A stretch of DNA of 64,000 nt from Chlorops oryzae (taxonomy: Eukaryota; Arthropoda; Insecta; Diptera; Chloropidae), in the NCBI GenBank assembly GCA_020466095.1, contig CM035808.1, positions 41,387,555 to 41,451,554 of the forward strand, read 5' to 3'. Both the position numbers and the translations under genes were made by a program. Below, in pieces: positions 21,772-34,934 of the stretch. Each line of letters opens with the position of its first letter. Position 1 is the stretch's first letter. The notes under the pieces are model-generated. The model was not told where the DNA came from. It was given only the letters and a program-made list of their open reading frames with translations, and searched no databases.

Positions 21772-22332
21772 CAATAACAAATATATATATAATATTTTAT
21801 TTAATATATTCTTTATAAATCCTGAGCGAGAAAAAAATTATTTCAGTTCAAGCTTTACGAAAATATTACAAAATGCGATCAACTGAAATCGAATTCGTTT
21901 CAGGACTATTTCAGCTTACTATGTTTGTACAACATCTTTTTAAAATGCATTTGATTTCTGGATGTTGAAAATCAAATTTTGAATGAAAAAAATTACTTCA
22001 AGGACTCTGAAAGGCAAGAACATTATATTTTCTTTCATATGTATCAAAATCAGGACTCATTCCAGTTGGCTTGAAAACTCAAATAAAAAAATATTTGTAA
22101 ACTTGAATTTTCATAACTCTTTAAAGACGTTTAAAGAAATAAGTTTTTCATTTATGTTCTCAAAAGACTGAACAAAATCTTTTATAAGATACATGCATTC
22201 ATAAAAAGGGACTAGGTAGGTAGGTAGGTAAGTTGAAGGAAGTGGCTGCCATTTAGGCCGTTAATCGGCCCATTGTGATACCAAGGAGGTTTTCTTGTGT
22301 TTGTGTGAGTGTATGTCTTATTATGTAGTGTG

Positions 22333-23020
22333 TAGTGATGTAACGAATGTCAAATTTTAGCATTCGCGAATGCGAATGCGAATGCCTACTCATATTCGCG
22401 AATGCGAATGCGAATATTCAGTTTTTGAATCTATATCTCAAATTTAGCACACATCACCAAATCAATTCATTTATAATATTTATATAGCGCACTAACTTTG
22501 GAAAAAAATAATTCATTCATAAGTAAAAGAAATTACACATTTCGATGTTAAATTTCAAAGTGTTAAAAAAAAACAGTCACATGACAACAACAAAACTAAT
22601 CCGACGATTTCGTGCAAGCATAACGCCCCTGCGCAATACGCAATGTTATTGTCGTTTTTCGTTTAGCAGCCCTCAGACGGTCGTTCTTGTATGAAAATTT
22701 ATGTGAAGGAACTTAAAGGCATTCCAAATGCGTTTAATTCAGGGATCGGCAAAATTGAAAATGCAAGTGTGTGTGAGAGAGCAGATTTTAAGTGTAGTAT
22801 CTGTGTAACGGTAGCACATAAAAAATTCTTTAAATGCTGAAATATTGGCTTTTAAATTTAAATTTAAAAAATCGATTAAAGTTTACATTTTTGGTCAATT
22901 TTCTGCTAATTATATATTCGCAAAATATTCGCAACATTTTGCGAATGCGAATGCGAATGTGAAAAAATATGCGAATATTCGCGAATGCGAATGCGAATGC
23001 GAATATTCGTTACATCACTA
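22333..23020. mobile_element. hAT MITE with (GCGAAT)n subterminal repeats
   Basis: Perfect 16-bp inverted ends TAGTGATGTAACGAAT (22333-22348 and complement at 23005-23020) and a perfect 8-bp target duplication GTAGTGTG (22325-22332, 23021-23028). Next to each end are runs of GCGAATGCGAAT/ATTCGC. Length 688 bp, no transposase. All hAT hallmarks are present. Confidence 0.9.
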
Positions 23021-23087
23021 GTAGTGTGCCCCTAACATGCGATTTTTTGAAAAACCATTGCTAGGCTTGAAACATTACACTCTATTT

Positions 23088-23165
23088 CGCCTGTGCCGGG
23101 AATCGAACCTCGGATCCTGGGATCAAGAGCATAGCACGCATCGTCTACGCTATTCCAGAGCCACA
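23088..23165 (-). repeat. tRNA-derived SINE-like segment
   Basis: On the minus strand a B-box GGTTCGATTCCCGGC (plus-strand complement about 23096-23110) is preceded by an A-box-like TAGCGTAGACGATG about 45 bp upstream. The arrangement is that of a tRNA-derived pol III promoter, but full cloverleaf pairing is not convincing. Confidence 0.45.
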
Positions 23166-24244
23166 AAAAGGGACAAGCCTCTGTTGAAAATCTCTCTTCT
23201 AAATTATTGATTTTTCAAGGGAAGATACACATGTATGTACATTTGGGTGTCGGAAAAAAAAATTTTTTTTTTAATTTCATATTCAGCTGTGGCTGCTGAA
23301 CTTCTCAAGTTGATAAAGCTGAATAGGGTGCTTGGCGCGTGGGTCGCGCTGGGTTCTACACCTCCTTTTATTCGTTAATTTTGGAGATCCCATCTTGTTT
23401 AAGATGTAATTTTATGGAAAAAAATCTCAGCTTTCGTTTAAAAATATTTATTTTAAAAAATATCAAAAATGTCGCATTGGGCGAAAAATTGCTTAAATGG
23501 TTTTTTTTTTCATCAATAATAATTTCCGGGGATTGTAATATTTTTTTCGGGAACAGCAGACAAAAATGTATAAAAATCCTTAATCACATTTTTTCCATTT
23601 TCCAATTTGCGAGACGTAGAATTTTTTGAATACAAAAAGGCCCGAAAGTTTAACACCCTGTATCTAGGCACCCGGTTAATACTTCCCCTCCTCCTTTTGC
23701 ACAGGTCATGTACTCTCAAAGCGCAACATTTCCACCAAGTTTCATCGAAATCCCAGGTATGAAGTTTTTTGAGCGGGTACACTTGACGTGAAATGCCCCT
23801 GATACGAAATTATTACACAATGTGAGGCATAATACACCGAATATATCCGCATCATTAACTCAAAAATCGAGTTTTTTGAGATATGAGATTCTTCAAGTAA
23901 ATGAGCTATATGCCTCGAGCTGTTTACTTAATTTTTGTTTCGATTATATCATAGATTATTTTAAGAAAAATTAAGAGCGGACCTTTTTAATATAGGTTTT
24001 AATGCATTTTTTTTTCATAAATTTTGTACATACTTAAACGGTATTTTATTTTAATAAAAACAAGTAAAGAAGTTTACATCGGCAAAGCCGATTGCACACA
24101 TACCTTTTCCTCAGCCTAAAATATGTTAAAACATTACCTTAACGAAAATTCCTGCCGTTTTCGTTGTTCTAGCTTGGATATCTATTTATACCTTATCTGT
24201 TCTTCGATTTAGCTTCTAAAACTCGAGATTATTATTAAGCAAAA

Positions 24245-24790
24245 AAATTTCGCGAATGGTGGTCATGGTCAAATTTTAACCGTTAGAGGACAATATGTCT
24301 AGCTGCGAAATACTCATTCCAAAATAGTGAAAATCAATTTTTTGCGAATTTCGCGAATGGTGGTCGTGATAAATTTTTAACCCTTAGAGGACATTTTGTT
24401 TAGCTGCGAAATACTCAATTCAAAATAGTGAAAATCAATTTTTTGCGAATTTCGCGAATGGTGGTCATGATAAATTTTTAACCCTTAGAGGACATTTTGT
24501 TTAGCTGCGAAATACTCAATTCAAAATAGTGAAAATCAATTTTTTGCGAATTTCGCGAATGGTGGTCTTGATAAAATTTTAACCCTTAGAGGACATTTTG
24601 TTTAGCTGCGAAATACTCAATTCAAAATAGTGAAAATCAATTTTTTGCGAATTTCGCGAATGGTGGTCTTGATAAAATTTTAACCCTTAGAGGACATTTT
24701 GTTTAGCTGCGAAATACTCAATTCAAAATAGTGAAAATCAATTTTTTGCGAATTTCGCGAATGGTGGTCATGGCCAAATTTTAACCTTAA
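24245..24790. repeat. 101-bp tandem repeat, about 5.4 copies
   Basis: The landmark CGCGAATGG occurs at 24251, 24352, 24453, 24554, 24655 and 24756, an exact 101-bp period. Copies differ by a few substitutions, the middle ones being nearly identical. Each unit also carries TTAGAGGACATTTTGTTTAG-like and GAAATACTCAATTCAAAATA blocks. Part of the mini-me-like element. Confidence 0.9.
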
Positions 24791-25224
24791 GTGACGACTA
24801 TATTTGGCGGCAAAATACACAATCGGAAGAAGCAAAAAAAAAAATCATTTTTGTATACAGATATGAGAATAAGAGAAAAAGTGTTTTTTTCTTATATGTA
24901 GGATGATGACCATAGTTATAGCGATGTCGCAATTTTTTTTCAGCGAAAGCTTAAGTCTACATAGTAGCTATACACACAACAAATTTCAATAAGCTGGGAT
25001 GTATAGTAAAAAAGTTATCCACGAAAAACGTTAAAAATCGTGATTTTTGAAACTTCTGAACCACTTCCCACGACCCAAGGAGGGACTTCGAAAACAATTT
25101 TTATGCAGTTTTTCGGACATTTATCTGGTTTATGTCCATGCCGAATTTCAATATGATATCTTTCATGGCTTAGGAGTTAGTTACGAAAAACTAAAGTGTG
25201 ACCGACAGACAGCAGACAGACGAC

Positions 25225-25288
<64 letters not shown>
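25225..25288. repeat. (GACA)n microsatellite
   Basis: Sixteen uninterrupted GACA units, the (GTCY)n tract of the surrounding mini-me-like element. The open frames with DRQT repeats come from this tract. Confidence 0.9.
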
Positions 25289-25439
25289 TGGCTAGATCGA
25301 TTCCTCTTGTCACCCTGATCAAGAATATATATATATGTCTATATCTATCGCGACTCCTTTGGTATGTTACATACTCCGAGCCAAACTTAATATACCCTTT
25401 CCTTCGGAAAAGGTATAATAAGGAACATAAATGTGTCGT

Positions 25440-27633
25440 TGACTAAAAAGAAAAAGAAACATAAACAAAACATTCTGTTTTAAAAAGTGTTATTACTTAG
25501 AACTAATGTACATCAACAGCAAATGTCTTAATCGCTAATATGTGTACATTTTGCAGTCTTTTCGTTTCATAACTTGAATCAGGGATGCCGTAAGAAAGAG
25601 AGAAAGAATTTTTGTCATATTTCCGACGAGTTTTCATTACGAAATTATATTTTAAGAGCGTCCAATTCTGTGATTTAGAGTGGCCAATTTTACATTAAGA
25701 GTGGCTAGAGCGGCCAGAGCGGCCGCCTTAAAATAATCCATGGATTATATATTGATCTACATAATTCACAAATATGCTTGTTCTTTTCTTTCTAGAATCT
25801 TGCATTCTGCCTGAGCAGAGTCTTTTTGGATAACTTAATGTAGGTATATAGACGGCATTTGCTACATTAAAATCCAATGTCGCTAAATCACCTCGGAGAG
25901 TATTTAATAAATATAAAACATGTTTCTAAAACATTCAAAAAACGAATAATTAACTAAATCAAGCATAAAATCTCAGGCTGGAACAATCTTGTATGAATCT
26001 TCAAATAAAAAAAATTATTGCAATTTATTGCGGGGATTTTTTCCCCGCGGATGTGAAAAAATTTGTTCCATTGTAAGAACAATGTAAAGGAATTATAAAG
26101 CGAACACGAATTTTTAAGCAAAGGTCATCACATTTTTCCTTTCATTAACCTTAGAATACTTAATTTTTTCCGTGGAGAAAAATTTGTAGGCAAAAAAAAC
26201 CGCGGGGAATATTCATTTAAGCTCATAGTTTTCGACCCAGTTTAAAATTTTTGAAGGTTTAAACTTCCAAATAATAGTCTTGAGGAGAGTTTAACCCAGG
26301 TTTATTAATTTTGCATGCAAATTTTTGAAAAATTCCATTATTGCAAAGATTGAGTTAAACTGGCATGAAGACTAAATGAATCAGCCCTATTCTAAATGAA
26401 TATTCCCTGGGAGTTTCTTCCCCCAGAAATTGTTCTCCGCGGAAAAAGGAGGTATTCTCAGCGTCAATAAAAGAAAAAAAGCGATGCTCTTTACTTAAAA
26501 ATATTCATAATACTTGGTTCATCAATATTCGTTTCCCCAGTGTGCCTGGAATAAATGGTAGAATTTTTTTCAATTCCGCACGGAAAAATCTCGCGGGGAA
26601 TATTTAGAATCGGGCTGAATATATTCGAGAATTTAAACGAAGTTCCTTAACCGAGTTGAAGACTACGACCCTTAGAATATGGCTTTATATAAAAATTGCA
26701 GTCTCAACTAAAAGTCCAATAGCAATTTCAAGCTATAAACGCTTGCTTTGACCTTACTCAATGGTTATTTTGAACGAAGAAAGACACGTTGTTGACTTGT
26801 GTGTACACAAGTGTTCTCCTGCTTCTCTACCGACACTCAAAATGTTCACTGGGCATTTTCGCGCATTTTCTATGCAAAGTAATAATCGAAGCAAAGCCGC
26901 CTTATCCTATCCAACAATACCTCATGTCTCGTCTAAATCAATTTATGCAGACGCATCGAACATTCCCGCGGAAATTTCCAAATGTAAAGGAAGTATTTTT
27001 ATTTTTATTTTTCGACAAATTTATTACAATGTTTTCTCTATCAATACTTGCTTCGTTTTTGTTTCGCTTCACATATTTTTAGTTTATGCATGATCTTCGT
27101 GGCTCATCGAACTTTGTTGAGCATGCCAACTTGCGATTGGATCCAGATTCTTACTGCTTAACAAAGAACGATGGTTACAATAAGCTTATAAGAAATATAT
27201 TTAAGTCTTTTTTGGAATTATATTATTATTATTAACACTTTTAGCGTAATTTTGCATTCGCAATATGCAGACAAAACGAAACGAAACGAAATGAACTTCA
27301 AAAACGATTCATCAATAAAATCGAAAACAAAAAATAAACATTTTTTGGCTTGCCATGCTTTGTAGAGTAGATGCAAAGATGATCGATTGCAAAGAAGGGT
27401 GAGTGCTGAGTTTCTAGCGATGTTCCGATAGGAAAACAAAAATCTCGACTTTTGGTTTAATTTTCTTTTTTTACTTTCTTCCAAAAGCAAAAAAAGTATT
27501 TCTTATTGAATTCTTTCATTTTCTCATCCTTTTCTCATGTTTTATAAGTAATTAGATTAAATAATAATAATACATTTGCGAGTGGGTTCAAAATAAAATT
27601 AAAAGAAAACTTAATCTTTTGTAGAATATTTTT
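25440..27633. other. intergenic with GCGGGGAATATT inverted repeats, no gene
   Basis: Between about 26026 and 26625 the motif CGCGGGGAATATT and its complement recur (26200, 26400, 26460, 26595), with AGCCC(T/G)ATTCTAAAT-type blocks in opposite orientations. This suggests old inverted-repeat elements. No coding frame in the rest is convincing, including the frames at 26761-27093. Confidence 0.45.
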
Positions 27634-27639
27634 TTTAAT
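27634..27639 (-). terminator. candidate actin polyadenylation signal
   Basis: ATTAAA on the minus strand, about 345 bp beyond the actin stop. AATAAA hexamers occur further on at 27004-27009 and 27019-27024, so a longer 3' UTR is also possible. Confidence 0.3.
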
Positions 27640-27982
27640 GGGATGTCTTTTTCTTTTCCACTCCTCTTCATCTTCCCCATATCCTCTTCTGCATCGAATT
27701 CACATGATGTTCTTGTGTTTTCGGTTTGGCTTCTGTTGTTCTTGTTCTTGTTGTAGATGTTGTTGTTTTTTGTAGAGTGGTGGTGTTGGTGGTGTTGTAA
27801 TTTTAATGGAATTATGTATGTGTTCGCGATTGTTTGTGGAACAGCGCAGCGTTTACTCGATTGCTGATGCTACTACTGCTGGGCATGTGTTAGCCCGGAG
27901 CCCTTGCGCTGTCCAAAGATCTTTCCTAACACTACTACGACTAATGCGGCGACAACTATTATGGTCTGCGTTGCCAAGCAGC

Positions 27983-29164
<1,182 letters not shown>

Positions 29165-29408
29165 TTAGTTTAAGTTTACTCAAGCGTTCGTCGAATCAAA
29201 CAAAAAAAAGATGAAACTATTAGCGAAAAACGATCACCCGAGCGATCACAATTACATATACATATACACCAACAAAAACGATGCCAACGCCCTTGTACGT
29301 ACATAACCGGCATTCAGAAATTCGCGAAAACCGAAAATGCCGGCTGCAAACCTAATTCAGAGAATTGCACAAAAAGAAACCAAAAAAAACTAAATTTATT
29401 TAAATTAC

Positions 29409-29529
29409 CTCAAATGTCCGAGTTGGGAAAAGTAAAAAGTTCGGAAATTTTTAAAAGAATTTCGCAATTTTTATTAAATATATTAAATGATTTTATTTTA
29501 GTCGCCTACTTGATTGCTCGCCAAAGACT
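29409..29529 (-). promoter_or_regulatory. alternative (proximal) leader exon and initiator candidate
   Basis: A TCAGTC initiator match (29526-29531) and a usable donor TTTGAG/GTAATT (exon end 29409) would define a 121-nt non-coding exon that could splice to the same acceptor at 29122. Fly Act5C is known to have two leader exons. No TATA box is seen here. This is inference from motifs only. Confidence 0.35.
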
Positions 29530-29914
29530 GAATAAGCACGCTTGAGCCAAAATGATTTTTTCCCATACGAAATGGCAATGCAGCTCTGAAATCGCTGCGG
29601 GGAAGTGAAATTCTCTACAAACCTAGTTGCGGGGAGTAGAAGGCACCAACAAGCTATTAGCGGCAGAGCAAATTTCCATGGAAACCTGGCGGTGGCAGAA
29701 CTTCCTCTCACGGCCTGCTCTCTTCTAGGTACGCGGACTTAATCTGAGTTTCTGCTGTACAGTATGTATGTACATTGTACATATATAAATCATATACACA
29801 TAACTGCCATTTTTCGTTTTCGCTCTTTTGCTTCCACCTCAAATCGAACTTCATACAAATTCTCTGAATTCAATTCGAACATCGCACTTGTATGCGGCTT
29901 GAACGAAACTATGA

Positions 29915-29924
29915 CCATATATGG
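29915..29924. promoter_or_regulatory. proximal CArG box
   Basis: CCATATATGG, a perfect CC(A/T)6GG serum response factor site within an 18-bp palindrome (ATGACCATATATGGTCAT, 29911-29928). It is about 390 bp upstream of the proximal leader candidate. Confidence 0.6.
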
Positions 29925-29944
29925 TCATGTTTCTCGTTTCTCGG

Positions 29945-29949
29945 CTCTC

Positions 29950-29986
<37 letters not shown>
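29945..29986. repeat. CT/GA run, possible GAGA-factor sites
   Basis: An almost pure CT run, GA-rich on the transcribed strand of the actin gene, next to the proximal CArG box. GAGA-type runs are common at fly promoters; function here is inferred. Confidence 0.5.
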
Positions 29987-30748
29987 AATAGCTGAGAAAA
30001 AATTTCAAAAAATAACGACTACCAATACATAAGCAAATGAATTTATAGCACGGTTTGTGATAGTGTGTTGGCTCTGCCTACACTGTGAGAAAAGTATCAG
30101 ATGCCGGTCAATATTTCTTTAAAGTATTCGACGACAAAAAAAAACTTTTTAATTCCAAAATTATTGTTGCTCTCCTTCCGTTGAATGGGTTCTCGATTCC
30201 TATTATACAAAATAACGTCTTTCAGAGTAATAAATTTCGCCAACACAGTGATTACTATAAAAACAAGGCGACCTTCCTCCCATGAAATGTATGTTTGCGC
30301 GAACGAACCCTAATTTGGAATTATCAGAGTGGGTTGAGCGAGCACGTTTTCTAAGGAGTAGATTATTTGGACATATGACGTGTTTTATCGCTAATCTGTT
30401 AGGTAATATATATATGTAGAACTAAATGTTTTTCGGTTAATCTGAGTCATTTTCTAGCTATTAGTGTGACGTAATTATGTCAACTTTTCCAAAAATTTTT
30501 TTCGCGATCAATGAACAATTGTTTGAAAATTGGCGACTTTCGTTAGTTTTTTGAAAAAAGAAAATGTCAACATATGAGAGCATTTATAAATCTCATGGGA
30601 AACCTTTGGCTTTCCAAATTGTTCCAATTTCAATTGTTCAAGTTGAGCAGCAAAAATAATCAACTTTTTCGAGTGTTTCAGTTTGGCATTAACAGCACTT
30701 TTTCCAAGGTTTTTTAATTACAGTTACTTAATGCAGGTTAATTAATAT

Positions 30749-31084
30749 CTCCACTTGCGATGGTTCATAGATGCGATAGATCGGAAATGGAGACCGCTCA
30801 TCTCAAGCCATCTATGGCTTGCGATGAGATGTCACTTTTGAGTTTTTTTTTTATGCAGTTCCCTATTCAGAACTCAGAATTTCGGGTTTTTTCTTTTTTG
30901 CTCTTGATTTGACAAATCTTGAATCCCTTTGAACGTTTTAGCACTTATATGCAACGAATTTTCTTGCTGAACGCCATCTTAAAATGCTCATCGCATACCG
31001 AAATTTGCCCACTCAAAAAAATCTCACTACCTGCATACCATAAAATTTGATAGATGCTATGCGATGAACTATCGCATGTAGAGT
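30749..31084. mobile_element. MITE-like inverted repeat in actin leader intron
   Basis: The arm CTCCACTTGCGATGGTTCAT (30751 onward) pairs imperfectly with GATGAACTATCGCATGTAGAG near 31063-31083, enclosing about 300 bp with further GCGAT/ATCGC repeats. Probably an old MITE. Confidence 0.4.
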
Positions 31085-31287
31085 CCCACTGTTACATTAA
31101 TAATTTGAATTTGATTTTTTCAATTGTTGAAATTTTTTTTTTTTTCGTTTTCTTGCACATTTTCTTTTAATTTCCATTAAAGTCTTCTCGCACGTTATTC
31201 GCATATAGTTTTTTCTTTTAAATTTCTTTCACTTTTCTTTAAACACAATTTTTTATCCATGTTTTTTTTTTTTTTTGTGGTACTTAC

Positions 31288-31399
31288 TTTTGAATTTGTA
31301 TTTCTACTAAAATTAGTTAAATAAATAGATTTAAGTCTTTATATTGCCGTTTATCAGCGTATTGGCACCTCCAATCCACACAAGAACGCAAACAGTAAT
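31288..31399 (-). other. distal non-coding leader exon of actin
   Basis: From the predicted start A at 31399 to the splice donor AAAA/GTAAGTACC (last exon base 31288), 112 nt. It contains no ATG on the transcribed strand. The donor is close to consensus and the acceptor lies at 29122, just before the coding exon. Confidence 0.55.
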
Positions 31400-31430
31400 G
31401 ATGGAAAAACTGGTCATCCCCACGTTTATA
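31396..31430 (-). promoter_or_regulatory. actin core promoter: TATA box and initiator
   Basis: On the minus strand TATAAA (31430-31425) is followed 31 bp later by TCATTA (31401-31396), an initiator match with its A at 31399. Spacing is that of a standard TATA/Inr promoter, and a strong splice donor follows 112 nt downstream. Confidence 0.65.
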
Positions 31431-31485
31431 AAGGCGTACGTTTGCCTTATCAAAAACGGTTCTCTAGCGATTTTTCTGCATTTTA

Positions 31486-31495
31486 CCATATATGG
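31486..31495. promoter_or_regulatory. distal CArG box of actin promoter
   Basis: CCATATATGG, a perfect SRF site at about -96 to -87 from the predicted start. CArG boxes near -90 are a known feature of many animal actin promoters, which fits SRF control. Confidence 0.65.
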
Positions 31496-34400
31496 TCATG
31501 TGCGATTCGTCGGGTAAGCTCATGTGCGCTAAGGCAGTATAGCAATACCGGTTAAAACGAGACGGCAATCACAAACGACGCTCTCTGCTTTGTCTGAGTC
31601 AGTGTTGTTTCCTTTGTGATAAGGCGGTTTCGAATTTCCCGTAAAAATTTTATAAACTTGGACATTTGTTATTGGCTTAGAAACATGCGTTTAATACTTA
31701 TCATAATTATTCACTGATACTGAAATTGATATCGATAAACCTATTTCTATAAAATCCACCTGTATTTTGAATGAATAATATTTTACGTTCATATAGGAAC
31801 GTACAATAGTTGAATAATATAGAGGTACAGAGTTTACAAAAAGAGATTTTACTTATTGATAAGATTTTTTCCAAATGATTTGTAGGTATAGAATATAGTT
31901 ATAGTTCTATTCCAATAGCCGGACTCCTAGAAGTAAGCTTGTTCTGAGCCACAGCAATTCGCCCTTCAATCGATTCATACTTAATTGACCTTCTTGGTTT
32001 CAGTGAAAGTAAATTTGGAGATAAGTAGAAAAATAGGTACAAGTAGAAATTTTAAAAGAATTTCCCTTCAATGTAAGAAATTTTAAATATATAATATATG
32101 TATATGATAGTTGGGACGGGTTCGATAAATTTTCACTGCCCATTTGATAAGCACGTTGCATCACAAAATTCAGTCTCAGAACAATCGCATTCGACACGCA
32201 CACTTATGAAAAAATAATCAAAATACTTTAGAAAAGCAATTTAAAATGCATTCAATTTAGCTATATGAAGTGAAATATTAAAGCTTTTGGACCGCCAATT
32301 GTTTTGTAAGCTATTTTGTATCTATTTATAGTTGTTTGAACGGACCGATTCACCTTTTTTGCCACTTTGGGCAAAATCAATGGCTCATATGCATAAAAAT
32401 GACTCCAACTTGAGCCAATTGCGAAAAAGCTTAAATACCGAATTTGAAACTACCAGGTCAATTCTTCTTCCATATCAAACTGAACAATTGCTCAAAAACA
32501 CGATGAAAACGTCTGATTTCATATTTATGCATGCGTGCTAATGGTTTTAAAAATCTACGTGAAATCGCCGTCCCTCAAAGTGCGGCTCTAGGCATTCGCC
32601 CGACTTGCCACCCCATAAATCGGGGTTGTTTGAAAGGTGAAATCATTACCTGCGGGTAATATGGTCTCATGCAATCTTTTTTCATTCAAACGATTTATAT
32701 CATTTGAATTTTTCGTGCTGCATTTCGGAAGAAAGGAGTTTGGAAAAAATTTTTGGGGGAAAACTGACTTAGAAAATAGAAAAAAGGCAACACTGCAACA
32801 CCCAAGCCTGCCGTTACCGGTTTTAAGCCATACTCTGAGAAAAAAAAAATCGCCGAGAGACTTTGAGTAGAAAGCCGTATACGTCAGTTTGTTTCAGGAG
32901 AATTTTTTCTGGTTTTCCAAAACGACGATCAGACGGGCGTGAACTTAAGAAATACATACGAATACGTACATATGTATGTACATAGAAATCTTTTCTTTTC
33001 GAATTTCATGTGACTCATTATGGAGGTAGTAGTCGTTATGTTGTTTTTCCTCGAACATTTTTCAGTTTTTATCCATTTATTTACTTAAATGTTTTCTCAA
33101 ATGGCGTTCGGCCTGCAACATTTGTAATTTAATACATAAATGCATACGTACATACATACAATGTGCAGTATTTTATTTTTCTTTATTTATGTTTTGTTGT
33201 ATCGCATTCGAAAACATACATACATACATACATTCGTTGCCTGAAAAAGTCGAAAGTGTGCTTTTGGACATTTGAAATGTACTGAAAGTCCAAATGCGAT
33301 TTGTTCTGTGCATTTTGCCATGTTTGCACTGGAGTACACAAATGCGTATATATGCACATATGCACAAATGTGCACATAGTATCTAAATATGCACATACAA
33401 ACACATATGTGCAGGTCGTAGAAATACCCAAGATTTATCTACCAAACGTTTGGAAAACAACAACTAAAGAAACAAACAACAAAATACTGACTTTTTGGGA
33501 CTTTCAATAAATTCTTAAAGCGAAATATTCGCGGTACATATGTACATACATATGTATGTATGCATGTTAGTATGTATGTCGGTATGTACATACAAAGCTT
33601 ATACTCGCATACATACGTTTACGAATGGGCGCCGCATGATAAGCAATAAGAAATAAAAATTTAAATTTAGGTATGTATGTATGTATGTATGTGTGTATGT
33701 ATTTACGTACGTAGGTACATTCATATTACTTTCCCACTTATCTAAGAAATTGCTTCCGCTGGAGTGTCGCAAGAGTCATTGAAGTTATGCTTTAGTCGCG
33801 CACATGCCTGACATTCAAATCTTTTTTATCAATACAGTATTTCCACGGATATATGCACCCCGGATATTAAGCACTCCCCGGTGTATCATGAACTGACACA
33901 CGTGCATTCATGTTTTTTCAGCAAAATTGTACTGAAATTACTTTCGATATATGCACCGCTTATAAGCAGTCCCGCTTATAATGCACGCGAATTTGTGCCA
34001 TTGTTCCTAACTTTCATCAAAAAGCCCCTGTTTATGCACCAGCTGAAAACGTATACGGAAGGCTTATGCGTCAAATCAATTTATTCAAGAAATAGAAAAT
34101 ATTAGTAGTACTATGCAGCTTCCAAATGCCTTTGCAACTTTTCCCATCGTAAATTTTCATATAAATTTTGACAGTTGTGTGACAAATTTCTCATTTCCAC
34201 AATTTGCGAAGCTGCATGAGTCCCACTATTGAAAAATTCTATTTCGAAGTTTTGCCAAAGACAAAAGCACAATCCAAAATATCTGACTACTTTTCGTAAA
34301 TATATACGGTAATCATTAATTTAAACTTTATTTGTGATTTTTGGTTGAAAGCCAATTTTTTTTTTGTTTTTTTTTGTAATAAAGTTATTTTTTGAACAAC

Positions 34401-34863
34401 TTAAATGAAGCTCAATGATTATATGTTAAGCGAAATAAATTTTTGAATGATTTAGTCATGTATATGCACGTGGTATGTGCTTACTAGCCGGGTCTTCATA
34501 TATTGCCACTGACTGTGCTTATAACCGTGGAGTTTCAAGATATATGCACTCATGCTTATATGCACTGTCCATGCATTTTTGACGGTGCAATATCCGTGTT
34601 TTATCAACTGTATATAAAACTTCCCATAATATTAGAGAATGTTTTGGGGAGAAATTCTTGTATGTACATACATCTGAGCTGCTTTTCTTTTCCATTTCTT
34701 CTTTTCCTTTTTGCTGATGCGAATGATAACGGTCAAAAGAATTGGCTCGTCAGCTTCGAATGTTGGGAGAAAAACTTGTACTTGTATGTAGAAATTGGCA
34801 TAGAAAATCGTAACGCCGTTGATTGAAGGAATAAACAACAAAACTAAGTACCTTGTAGACAGA

Positions 34864-34934
<71 letters not shown>

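Larger units (their letters stand above)
24056..25419 (+). mobile_element. mini-me/Helentron-like element with internal satellite
   Basis: The 5' end AAAAACAAGTAAAGAAGTTT and the 3' hairpin ATACCCTTTCCTTCGGAAAAGGTAT bound 1.36 kb that contains a 101-bp tandem array (24245-24790) and a long (GACA)n tract (25225-25288). Same architecture as the copies at 13206 and 47681. No protein-coding capacity. Confidence 0.72.

Noticed and set aside
24245..24790. CRISPR-like array
   Set aside because: The whole 101-bp unit repeats with no unique spacers, in a fly genome; it is a minisatellite.
25047..25446. Open frames with DRQT repeats
   Set aside because: Translation of the (GACA)n tract of a mini-me-like element.
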